Below are positions 8,280-15,777 of a stretch of DNA of 64,000 bases, in pieces; position 1 is the first letter of the stretch, and the number at the start of each line of letters is the position of its first letter. Source of the stretch: RDYJ01 sp034931405. Lineage in GTDB: Bacteria > Cyanobacteriota > Cyanobacteriia > Cyanobacteriales > Nostocaceae. The translations under genes and the position numbers were made by a program. The stretch spans positions 7,079-71,078 of the forward strand of contig NZ_JAYGHA010000030.1 in NCBI RefSeq assembly GCF_034931405.1, read 5' to 3'. The notes beneath the pieces are model-generated. The model saw only the letters and a list, made by a program, of their open reading frames with translations, searched no databases and was not told the origin of the DNA.

Positions 8280-8549
8280 CTAAACTTTATTACCAGCAAG
8301 AAGTTCATCCAGGTTGCCTTTCCGGTCTAAAGCGTAAATATCATCACAACCACCAATGTGATCATCATTGATAAAAATTTGGGGTACAGAACGTCTGCCA
8401 TTTGCTCTTTGGGCCATTTTATTTCTTGCTACTTCGTCTCCATCAATACTGTATTCTAAAAAGTCAACACCTTTGTTTAACAGTAGGGTTTTGGCACGGA
8501 TACAAAATGGGCAGGTACTCCAAGTGTAAATTTCTACTTTTGCAGTCAT
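8280..8549 (-). CDS. grxC: Glutaredoxin 3
   Basis: 89 residues, full family length. It has the dithiol active site CPFC at residues 14-17, the glutathione-binding SVPQIFIND (cis-Pro) and GGCDDIYALD motifs of class I glutaredoxins. The protein reduces disulfides and glutathione mixed disulfides in the cytosol. It precedes gshB on the same strand, so the enzyme that uses glutathione and the one that completes its synthesis are neighbours, as in other cyanobacteria. Confidence 0.95.
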   Translation of the reverse strand: MTAKVEIYTWSTCPFCIRAKTLLLNKGVDFLEYSIDGDEVARNKMAQRANGRRSVPQIFINDDHIGGCDDIYALDRKGNLDELLAGNKV

Positions 8550-8604
8550 AACATCCTCAATTTGAGCAAATACTTTTCAATTTTAGACCTTTGCTACTGA
8601 AAAT

Positions 8605-8655
8605 TATAAAAGGTAGCTTCTCTCCCATTTTTGGACAAAACGGTTGAAAGCTACC
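8605..8655 (-). terminator. Probable terminator downstream of hflX
   Basis: On the minus strand GGTAGCTT and AAGCTACC form an 8-bp stem with a long loop, followed by a T-rich tail (CTTTTATAATTTT). It lies 40 bases after the hflX stop and before grxC. The long loop makes it a weaker candidate than a classic hairpin. Confidence 0.5.
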
Positions 8656-8694
8656 CTGTTTAGCTGTTACTGCCTCGTTTTCGGTGTGGGAATA

Positions 8695-10248
8695 TCAATC
8701 ACAGTCTACGGCATATTGAATCAAATGAGACAAACGCTGCCGGAGAGTCTCTAAGCCTAAACGCTGACTAGCTGATATAAACACAGCTAGAGGGAATTCT
8801 TCTCGCGCTAAAGCTAAAGCTTCGCTATCGACTTGATCAATTTTGTTAAATACAACTAACGCAGGACCGGGAGTGATAGGCATTTGCGCGAGAATATCTC
8901 GAACTGAACGAATGTGATTTAACCAGGCAGGATGAGACAAGTCTACTAAATGCAGTAGGGCATCTGCTTCGGTGACTTCCTCCAAAGTGGCACGAAAAGC
9001 ATCCATTAAGGAGGCTGGTAATTCATGAATGAACCCTACCGTATCTGTAAGTAAGGTTTCCTGTAGTTCGTTTGTATCCGCATGAGGAATAATCAGACGG
9101 CGTGTAGTAGGGTCAAGGGTAGCAAAAAGTTGGTCGGCTGTGTAAACTTCGGAGTTAGTGAGAGCGTTAAGCAAGGTAGACTTGCCAGCGTTGGTATAAC
9201 CCACTAAAGCGACTGAAGGAACTTCTCGATGTTGTCGTCGTTGACGCAAACGACAACGATGAGCTTGCAACTGGTTAACTTCTTGTTGCAGTCGGGAAAT
9301 GCGCCTTTGAATAGCCCGACGTTCTGTTTCTAGTTTGGTTTCACCAGGTCCACGTGTACCTATACCACCCCCTAGTCGGGACATGGATTTACCTCGTCCG
9401 GTGAGTCGTGGCAGTAGATATTCTAACTGCGCTAGTTCGACTTGTAATTTACCAGCACCAGATTGAGCGCGTTGGGCAAAGATATCCAAGATCACTTCTG
9501 TACGGTCAACAACTCTGACACCAATTTGCGCTTCTAGGTTGCGGACTTGGGCTGGTGAAAGGTCGCGGTCAAATACTACAAGATTAGCTCCCAAAGTTTG
9601 GGCGGTGAGGGCGACTTCTTGGACTTTACCTTCACCAATTACGGTTTGGGGATGGATACGCGATCGCTTTTGTTGTAGTGTTTGTAAGACATCTCCTCCA
9701 GCCGTATCGACTAACATTGCTAATTCGGTGATGGTGTCTTGGAATTGTTGGAGACTCATCCCATCGGTGAGCATCCCCACTATTACCACCCGATCATGGT
9801 CAGCATCTACTTCCTGAGCGATATATTCCCGCCGGAATTCTGCTTCTAGACTTTCCACTAAGTCCAGAAAATCCTGGTCAGCGATCGCATCCAAACTCAT
9901 AGGCGGCGACACGCTGGAATATAAAGCTGAGTCTGAGGTACTAATTCCTGATGACTGAGTTAAAACTAACTGTTTGCTGTTAGATGCCAAATGCGCTAAA
10001 TAGGCTTCTTTGACATACCCAGTTGCACCACCACCCCGGCGGGTAAATCCTGTGCCGGTAATATTCAGAACTACCAAAGCATCTAACCGCTGTAGCGCCA
10101 TTGCTGTCAATGCCGCTTCATTTGGTGGTTCGGTCTTGAGATGGGTTGCTATACAGCGAATACCACTCAGACGGTCTGCACCGTAACGGGGTAGTTCTAA
10201 TGGTGGAATTTGGGTTTGACGCGGAGTGCCTACCCCCACCCGGATCAC
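8695..10248 (-). CDS. hflX: GTPase HflX, ribosome-associated
   Basis: The GTG start at 10248 gives 517 residues. HflX is a translational GTPase that binds and splits stalled 70S ribosomes. Visible are the HflX N-terminal domain with the Gly-rich GGIGTRGPGETKLETERR, a coiled segment, and a G domain with GYTNAGKST (G1), DTVGFIHELP (G3), NKID (G4) and ISAS (G5). The frame stays open for 61 codons upstream and its translation (LQGLKSSQLKQLQRLY, then TPEFAQRLAAIS and NRRGQ) looks like the conserved N-terminal extension of cyanobacterial HflX. The only codon at the expected start position is ATA (10429-10431), so the true start is uncertain: either a rare ATA start giving 578 residues, or a truncated protein from GTG 10248. 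Confidence 0.9.
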   Translation of the reverse strand: MIRVGVGTPRQTQIPPLELPRYGADRLSGIRCIATHLKTEPPNEAALTAMALQRLDALVVLNITGTGFTRRGGGATGYVKEAYLAHLASNSKQLVLTQSSGISTSDSALYSSVSPPMSLDAIADQDFLDLVESLEAEFRREYIAQEVDADHDRVVIVGMLTDGMSLQQFQDTITELAMLVDTAGGDVLQTLQQKRSRIHPQTVIGEGKVQEVALTAQTLGANLVVFDRDLSPAQVRNLEAQIGVRVVDRTEVILDIFAQRAQSGAGKLQVELAQLEYLLPRLTGRGKSMSRLGGGIGTRGPGETKLETERRAIQRRISRLQQEVNQLQAHRCRLRQRRQHREVPSVALVGYTNAGKSTLLNALTNSEVYTADQLFATLDPTTRRLIIPHADTNELQETLLTDTVGFIHELPASLMDAFRATLEEVTEADALLHLVDLSHPAWLNHIRSVRDILAQMPITPGPALVVFNKIDQVDSEALALAREEFPLAVFISASQRLGLETLRQRLSHLIQYAVDCD

Positions 10249-10527
10249 TTGTCCGCGACGGTTGAGGTAGGCACATACAGGTTGATTTAATTCCGTGCTA
10301 ATTGCTGCCAGACGTTGGGCGAACTCCGGTGTTGTTATGCGATCGCCCGATATACGCTGGTGGTACAGCCGCTGTAGTTGCTTTAGCTGGCTGGACTTTA
10401 AACCTTGGAGATTTCCGAAGATAGTCTCTATAGGCGTTTATGACCAGTTAACTGGCCCCCCCAATTATTCTATATTTTTATTTTAACCTATGCTATCGCA
10501 ATACTTAGCACTTAATTAAGTAAAGGG

Positions 10528-11127
10528 TCAGGAGAAAAGAGAAATTTGTGACTTTGACCCCAAACTACTGACTGATTCCTCCATGTCTAAATCTGGGACT
10601 GTTGTTAAATTCAATACATTTGATGATTTCCAATCAAAAAAATCCTGGGCGCGATGGATAAAATAATCAATTAAAAAGGGTCGCCCCACAAAAACAAAAG
10701 TAATGGGAATATTATCTCTAAAACTTTCTCGCAGTTTATTTAAGTGGTCTAAAATTGACGGAACACCGCATAAATCATGAGCATGGGTTTCTGTAACTTC
10801 GCCAAACTTGTCCTTTTCATACTTATAGAGCGAATATTCTAACCCTTTAATAAATAAGATATCAAACTGCTTATTTATATAGAGGTTTAAAACTCGATCA
10901 TATAAAGTATTAACTGGCTCAACTAAACGCAAAATATCCAGTTTTTTATCTGGTAGATCATGGATAATCCGAGAAAACACTTTCTCCGCTTCTAGAGATG
11001 TACATTCCACAAACAACAAACCAAACTCATTTTTATTTTTGCGTTTTAGGGCGTTTATCAAAGTTTGATATTCTTCGTATCCTTCAGGGGGTACGTCTTG
11101 ATCCCAGTCACTAAAATCTAAATTCAT
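10528..11127 (-). CDS. Degenerate STAND-like protein, C-terminally short
   Basis: 199 residues, paralogous to the first 190 residues of the TPR protein at 12680-14356. Shared landmarks: a DWDQDVPPEGYEEY start (SWDDDLPPEPEEIY in the paralogue), FGLLFVECTS where a P-loop would be expected, the hydrophobic strand FDILFIKGLEYSLYKYEK, a LNKLRESFRDNIP helix, and FIHRAQDFFDWKS. This is the pattern of STAND-type NTPase cores that have lost Walker A. The paralogue continues into TPR repeats; this copy ends about 15 residues after the shared core, so it is a short form or a truncated gene. It overlaps the upstream ATPase gene by four bases, which implies joint translation. Function unknown. Confidence 0.6.
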   Translation of the reverse strand: MNLDFSDWDQDVPPEGYEEYQTLINALKRKNKNEFGLLFVECTSLEAEKVFSRIIHDLPDKKLDILRLVEPVNTLYDRVLNLYINKQFDILFIKGLEYSLYKYEKDKFGEVTETHAHDLCGVPSILDHLNKLRESFRDNIPITFVFVGRPFLIDYFIHRAQDFFDWKSSNVLNLTTVPDLDMEESVSSLGSKSQISLFS

Positions 11128-12449
11128 GGAAGATTTTCTACAGCTTCTTTAAATTCCTGAATACCTTGAATCAGTGGGTGAATATCATACCAACGCTGCA
11201 TCTCCCCTTCCTCATCCAAATAGCGGTATTCTAACAGGCAGCGATTAAACATCAAATTGCGGTACTGATCATCGTTGATGATACGCTTAGAATGGGAGAC
11301 TTCTGCCAGCAATGTCCATTGATGGTTTTCTACAGCGCGGCGGTAGGTATCTCTAGCTTGAGTAATGGCGCGTCGAACTGCTCTTTCGGAAATTGGTAAA
11401 TCTTGAGTGCGTCCAATAGCATCCTGAGTCAACAATAGCAGATTTCTGACGTGACCTCCACTCATTAAACAAAGTCGTTCTAGGGTTTCTGCACTGTCAA
11501 ATATCGCTGTTTCTAGAGGTTTATCAGGCGCAAACTGCTTAATTCGCCGGGAAATCACCTCTTTGACTTTTTTGATTCCAGGTTGATAAATTTCGCCTGT
11601 GGGAGTGCGAACCATCACCATTGGTAAAATTTGGGGATCACCATATATATCTCGCAGGTCTGTAGCCCTGGTAGAATAGACCATAGCAATGGGTACAGTG
11701 TAAATTAAATGGCAATCTAAAGCTTTAAGTTGTTCACAGCGGTCTAAAAAAACCTCTTCATAATTGGTGCGATCGCCATCTTTGACCAGCACCATTCTGT
11801 CCAGGTTATCAACAATTACCGCTAGTTGATTACAGTTGGCAGGTAGGCGCTTTTTTACATCAGCAATAAACTCATTTAAAACCTTAATTAAAGTCACTGT
11901 ATGGGGATTGACTTTTTCTCTGATTTGTTGGCGTAATTCAGGAACAGCCCTTAAATTTGCTGTCAATTTGGCAAACTGAGAAATTTGCATTTCTACGTTC
12001 ATGTCTTCGATTTGAATTTCAGTTAATGCCAAATCTTTCAAATCTTGCCAACGATCTTTGAGCCAATTTATCACTGGTTGAGGATTACCCATTGTTCGCA
12101 AATCTTTTAGTAACCTCCGAGTACAAGCCAAAAGAATATCTGTATATTGAGCATCTTCTGAATCAATATCTTCTTCATCCGCTGCAAAATAAACTACATA
12201 ACATTGTCTGGCTTCCAAATATTCTTTGAGTCTGAGTAATTCTGTAGATTTACCTGCACCTCTATGTCCAGAATATAACTGACAAGTATTTTGATTTGCT
12301 AACTGAATCCGATTTCCTAACTCTTCTAAAATATCTGCGTCTCCCCGCACGTCTTGACAGTCTACATAGTTAGGATCTCCTGCGGGTAAGGGTTGGAATG
12401 GGTTAAAAGCATTGTAGAGGTTTTTGAGTAATTCAGTATTGTTGGACAT
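11124..12449 (-). CDS. P-loop (AAA/STAND-type) ATPase
   Basis: About 441 residues. ATG 12449 gives MSNNTELLKNLYNAF and is preferred to the longer frame from 12509, whose first 20 residues look non-coding. Walker A is GHRGAGKST (about residue 60) and Walker B is LAVIVDNLDRM (about residue 210). A polar sensor-like segment (HLIYTVPIAMVYS) follows, and then a C-terminal helical region with SGGHVRNLLLLTQDAI, typical of AAA ATPases of the Cdc6/STAND kind, plus a winged-helix-like end (LEYRYLDEEGEMQRWYDIHPLI). It lies between two paralogous degenerate-STAND genes on the same strand and overlaps the downstream one (ATGA). It may power or regulate that pair; a defence or signalling role is inference. 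Confidence 0.75.
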   Translation of the reverse strand: MSNNTELLKNLYNAFNPFQPLPAGDPNYVDCQDVRGDADILEELGNRIQLANQNTCQLYSGHRGAGKSTELLRLKEYLEARQCYVVYFAADEEDIDSEDAQYTDILLACTRRLLKDLRTMGNPQPVINWLKDRWQDLKDLALTEIQIEDMNVEMQISQFAKLTANLRAVPELRQQIREKVNPHTVTLIKVLNEFIADVKKRLPANCNQLAVIVDNLDRMVLVKDGDRTNYEEVFLDRCEQLKALDCHLIYTVPIAMVYSTRATDLRDIYGDPQILPMVMVRTPTGEIYQPGIKKVKEVISRRIKQFAPDKPLETAIFDSAETLERLCLMSGGHVRNLLLLTQDAIGRTQDLPISERAVRRAITQARDTYRRAVENHQWTLLAEVSHSKRIINDDQYRNLMFNRCLLEYRYLDEEGEMQRWYDIHPLIQGIQEFKEAVENLP

Positions 12450-12679
12450 AGGTAAACAACTTGGTTTATTCGGTGCTAATGATGCTAGAAATTTAGTGAA
12501 AATAAGCAATAGAAAATAGGCAATATAATTTTAATCTAATAAGTTCCAAATGTCAGATGCTCAAGATTTTAATAGTGAAAAATTTGGCAAAAAGGTATAG
12601 ACAGATAGGATTAAAAAATGTTATGTTCTGCGGGCAAATTTATTCTTACAATCACTTTAGAAAATGATTTTAAAAACTA

Positions 12680-14356
12680 TTATTTTATGTAGTTGCGTAT
12701 TAAAGCTTGAAAACGTGTATCTTCCTGGATATAATAAAAATCTGGATCAGCTTTTGCCATTTTTGCAAACTCTTCCGGTTGAAGATTAATGGCTTGTTCT
12801 AAATTTTCCAGCGCCTGCTCAATATTGCCCTGAATGGCATAACAACAAGCTTTGTTATACCAAGCATATTTATCATCAGGTTTTAATTTTAATGCTTGCT
12901 CGTAAGATAGAAGAGCTTCTTCTGTGCGCCCTAAATCATCAAGTGCATTACCTCGATTGTTCCAAGCATAGTGATCATCAGGTCTAATTTTCAAAGCTTG
13001 ATCATAAGATAAAATAGCTTCTTCATTTCGTCCTAACTTTCGTAGGGCAATGCCTCTATTGTACCAAGCATATTGGTCATCAGGTTTAATTTTCAGAGCT
13101 TGATCATAAGATAAAATCGCTTCTTCATACCTGCCTAAATTTCGCAGCGCGATACCTCTATTGTTCCAAGTATAGCCGTCATCCAGTTTAAATTTAAGTG
13201 ATTGATCATAAGAACAAATTGCTTCTTCATTGCGGTTTAAATTCCGTAAGGCATTGCCCCGATTGTACCAAAAGTAGGGGTCATCAGATTTAATTTTCAG
13301 AGCTTGTTCATAAGATAAAATTGCTTCTTCGTTGTCTCCTAAATCCCGTAGTGCATTACCCCGGTTGTACCAAAAGTAGGGATCATCATATTTAAATTTC
13401 AGAGCTTGGTTGTAAGATGCAATTGCTGCTTCATTGTTTCCTAAATTCTTGAGTGCATTACCCCGATTGTACCAAGCAGAATAATCATCAGGTTTCAATT
13501 TTAAGGCTTGGTTGTAAGATAAAATTGCTTCTTCATTATTTCCTAAATTCAGGAGTGCGTGGCCTCGGTTGTACCAAGCATAATGATCATCAGGTTTCAA
13601 TTTTAATTCTTGTTCATAGAATGTAATAGCAGTTTCATATTCATTAGCAGAATAAAGTAGATTTCCCAATTCAAATAGCAAACTAGCTTTATTACTATCA
13701 GTTTGATGTTTTTCGGTTAGCAGTTCTTGAATTTCTAAGACTTTTTCAATTTTTTCTTCAGAAGTCAGTTGTAGATATTTTTCATAATCTCCTTCTAGTA
13801 GTAGACGACGAGACTCTTCTTCAACTAATTCTGGTGTAGTTGGTAATTCATATACTCCAGAGCGCCAATCAAAAAAATCAGGAGCGCGATGGATTAAATA
13901 GTTAAGTGAAAATGAACGCAATAAAAATACAAAGCAAAATGGAAAATCATCCCTAAATCTTTCTCGTTGTTGGTTGAGATGATTTAGGATTGGTGGTACT
14001 TTTGTTAAATTGATAAACTGACCTTCTGTTATTTCACCAAAGTTTCTTTTTTCATATTTATACAGGGAATATTCCAGACCTTTAATTAATAAAATATCAA
14101 TTGTTTTTTCCTGAATGTAATTAGCTACTTGCTGATATAACTTTTCCACTGGTTCTATTAAACTTAATACAGCAATTTTTTTATGCTGAATATCCTGGGG
14201 AATCTTCTGAATAAAACGATCTGATTCCACAGGAGTGCATTGTACAAAATATAAACCAAATCCTAATTTTCTTTCCAGGGCGCAGACTAAATCTTGATAT
14301 ATTTCTTCGGGTTCTGGGGGTAAATCATCGTCCCAGCTACTGTAATTGAGTGTCAT
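12680..14356 (-). CDS. Degenerate STAND-like domain fused to TPR array
   Basis: 558 residues. Residues 1-190 are a STAND-like core without a Walker A motif (FGLYFVQCTPVES in its place; Walker B-like IDILLIKGLEYSLY; RAPDFFDWRSGVYE). Residues 220-525 hold about nine TPRs of the type AWYNRGNALKNLGNNEEAI / LSYDQALKIKPDD, nearly identical to each other at DNA level, so the number may vary between strains. The final 30 residues (FAKMAKADPDFYYIQEDTRF) are the common cyanobacterial TPR end cap. The gene precedes the P-loop ATPase gene (231-base gap) and a shorter paralogue of its own N terminus. It is probably a protein-interaction or sensing component; the partner is unknown. Confidence 0.75.
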   Translation of the reverse strand: MTLNYSSWDDDLPPEPEEIYQDLVCALERKLGFGLYFVQCTPVESDRFIQKIPQDIQHKKIAVLSLIEPVEKLYQQVANYIQEKTIDILLIKGLEYSLYKYEKRNFGEITEGQFINLTKVPPILNHLNQQRERFRDDFPFCFVFLLRSFSLNYLIHRAPDFFDWRSGVYELPTTPELVEEESRRLLLEGDYEKYLQLTSEEKIEKVLEIQELLTEKHQTDSNKASLLFELGNLLYSANEYETAITFYEQELKLKPDDHYAWYNRGHALLNLGNNEEAILSYNQALKLKPDDYSAWYNRGNALKNLGNNEAAIASYNQALKFKYDDPYFWYNRGNALRDLGDNEEAILSYEQALKIKSDDPYFWYNRGNALRNLNRNEEAICSYDQSLKFKLDDGYTWNNRGIALRNLGRYEEAILSYDQALKIKPDDQYAWYNRGIALRKLGRNEEAILSYDQALKIRPDDHYAWNNRGNALDDLGRTEEALLSYEQALKLKPDDKYAWYNKACCYAIQGNIEQALENLEQAINLQPEEFAKMAKADPDFYYIQEDTRFQALIRNYIK

Positions 14357-14857
14357 ATAGATTTCCTGGTAGATGCTTGCGGCAGAAATAAAAATCAGGC
14401 GAAAATTTGACAGTATTAATGTTTTTTATGATTTTCAACTCATCTTTAATAATTAAAATTTCGTTCATAATATTAGGTGAAAAGAACAATAAAAATTTAG
14501 ACCGATTAGCTAATCAATCTCGACGAATCATTGATGACTCAAAATAGTATTATTGTTATTTCTATTATATTTTTTTCTTAACAGCATTGGTGTGAGTAGC
14601 ATCACATCCAACTTTATGCAATCGTAAAAACTCCATCTATGGGAAACCTTCCAGATGACTCTGCCGCTACTGTTAATGAGAGTGACTAAATGCCTATATC
14701 TACCTGTGCTAAATAAAGATACATCGCAGGGTAAGCCGCTCTGCTATTAGCCGTTACTAGCCCCTTTAATTTATGAATTGCAACGAATTATGGTTATCTG
14801 TAATACGATATTAAAACATTAAAACCTACCCAATCTAAGTGGGAAGGAAATCATGGG

Positions 14858-14970
14858 GTAAGTATTCAGCTATGGCAATCGTTCATCCTCAGATCCCCGA
14901 CTTCTAAAATCAATTTATCATTTATGGACACAATAAACAAAAGAAGTCGGGGATCTTATCGCCGTACGGC
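14858..14970. repeat. Full copy of the GATCCCCGACTTCT palindrome element
   Basis: About 113 bp starting GTAAGTATTCAGCTATGGCA and ending TTATCGCCGTAC, with inner arms AGATCCCCGACTTCT / AGAAGTCGGGGATCT around an AT-rich loop containing ATCATTTATGGACACAATAA. An inverted full-length copy is at 61816-61929 and a near-full copy at 27655-27750. The rest of the 14357-15063 spacer shows no gene. Confidence 0.85.
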
Positions 14971-15069
14971 GTAAATCAACCAACCATTCTCAATCGCTAA
15001 AAAGCTGACGACCTAATATTTTTGACTTTTGAATGCATGACTTTTGACTTCCGCGAAGCGGTACTAGTC
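14966..15069. repeat. Dispersed repeat (CCAACCATTCTCAATCGCTA ... GCGGTACTAGTC)
   Basis: It begins ACGGCGTAAATCAACCAACC and ends with tandem CTTTTGA units and CTTCCGCGAAGCGGTACTAGTC. A second copy lies at 44836-44944. This copy reaches into the 3' end of the FHA gene and supplies its stop codon and last codon. Confidence 0.75.
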
Positions 15070-15558
15070 ATCTTCTGTCATTCCAGGGTTGATTAATGTA
15101 ATGTCATACTCACTAGCATCGGTTTGTCTTGAAGAATTAGTATTTTTCAGCAGGTAATAAATAGCGCGTACCTGGGGTCCAAACACAATTTCATCTTCAT
15201 TTTTGAGGTCATGGGCTGGCAATTTGCGTCCATTAATCATTAAACCGTTGGCACTAGGCTTGCCTTTGGGATCACCATCGACAATGCGGTAATAATAGTT
15301 ATGATGACTATTCTTGCGTGGCAGCCTGACTAATGTAGCATGGTGACGGGACACAAACTGGGATATCAAACGGATATTACAATTACGGTCTCTGCCAATA
15401 GAATAGACGGGATGTTCCAAAGGAAATTCTTTGCGGCCTTGGTCGTCTTCAATAATCAGGAGATGGTTTTCACTAAGTTCTGCGGCCATTGACAGATGGT
15501 TACTAGAATTTGTTGAAGTTTGATATAGAATAGGGTTTTGATTATGGCTTTTTACCAT
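15064..15558 (-). CDS. FHA domain protein
   Basis: 164 residues. A forkhead-associated domain spans roughly residues 30-140: YSIGRDRNCNIRLISQFVSRHHATL gives the phosphothreonine-binding Gly-Arg, Ser-Arg-x-His core, then NGLMINGRKL and LKNEDEIVFG complete the fold. FHA domains bind phosphothreonine peptides, so this is a reader of Ser/Thr kinase signalling. The 30-residue N-terminal leader and the acidic C-terminal tail are low-complexity. It stands alone on the minus strand. The nearest kinase in the window (30047-31843) is far away, so a pairing cannot be claimed. Confidence 0.9.
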   Translation of the reverse strand: MVKSHNQNPILYQTSTNSSNHLSMAAELSENHLLIIEDDQGRKEFPLEHPVYSIGRDRNCNIRLISQFVSRHHATLVRLPRKNSHHNYYYRIVDGDPKGKPSANGLMINGRKLPAHDLKNEDEIVFGPQVRAIYYLLKNTNSSRQTDASEYDITLINPGMTEDD

Positions 15559-15777
15559 TGTACGAAGAATTTATTTATTTAATATTCAATTTAATAGTTT
15601 TTGAAACTATATATTATTGAATTGGACAAGTGTATATTTTCTACCATTGTAACTATATTCTACCTGATAGTAGTTAAGATTTAACTTTGAGTAAAATATC
15701 AATACCTAAGTATAGTTTAACTTAAGATGGAACTTACCGAAGTTTTTTCTTAAGAAACTATCTTGAGAGTGATAATT

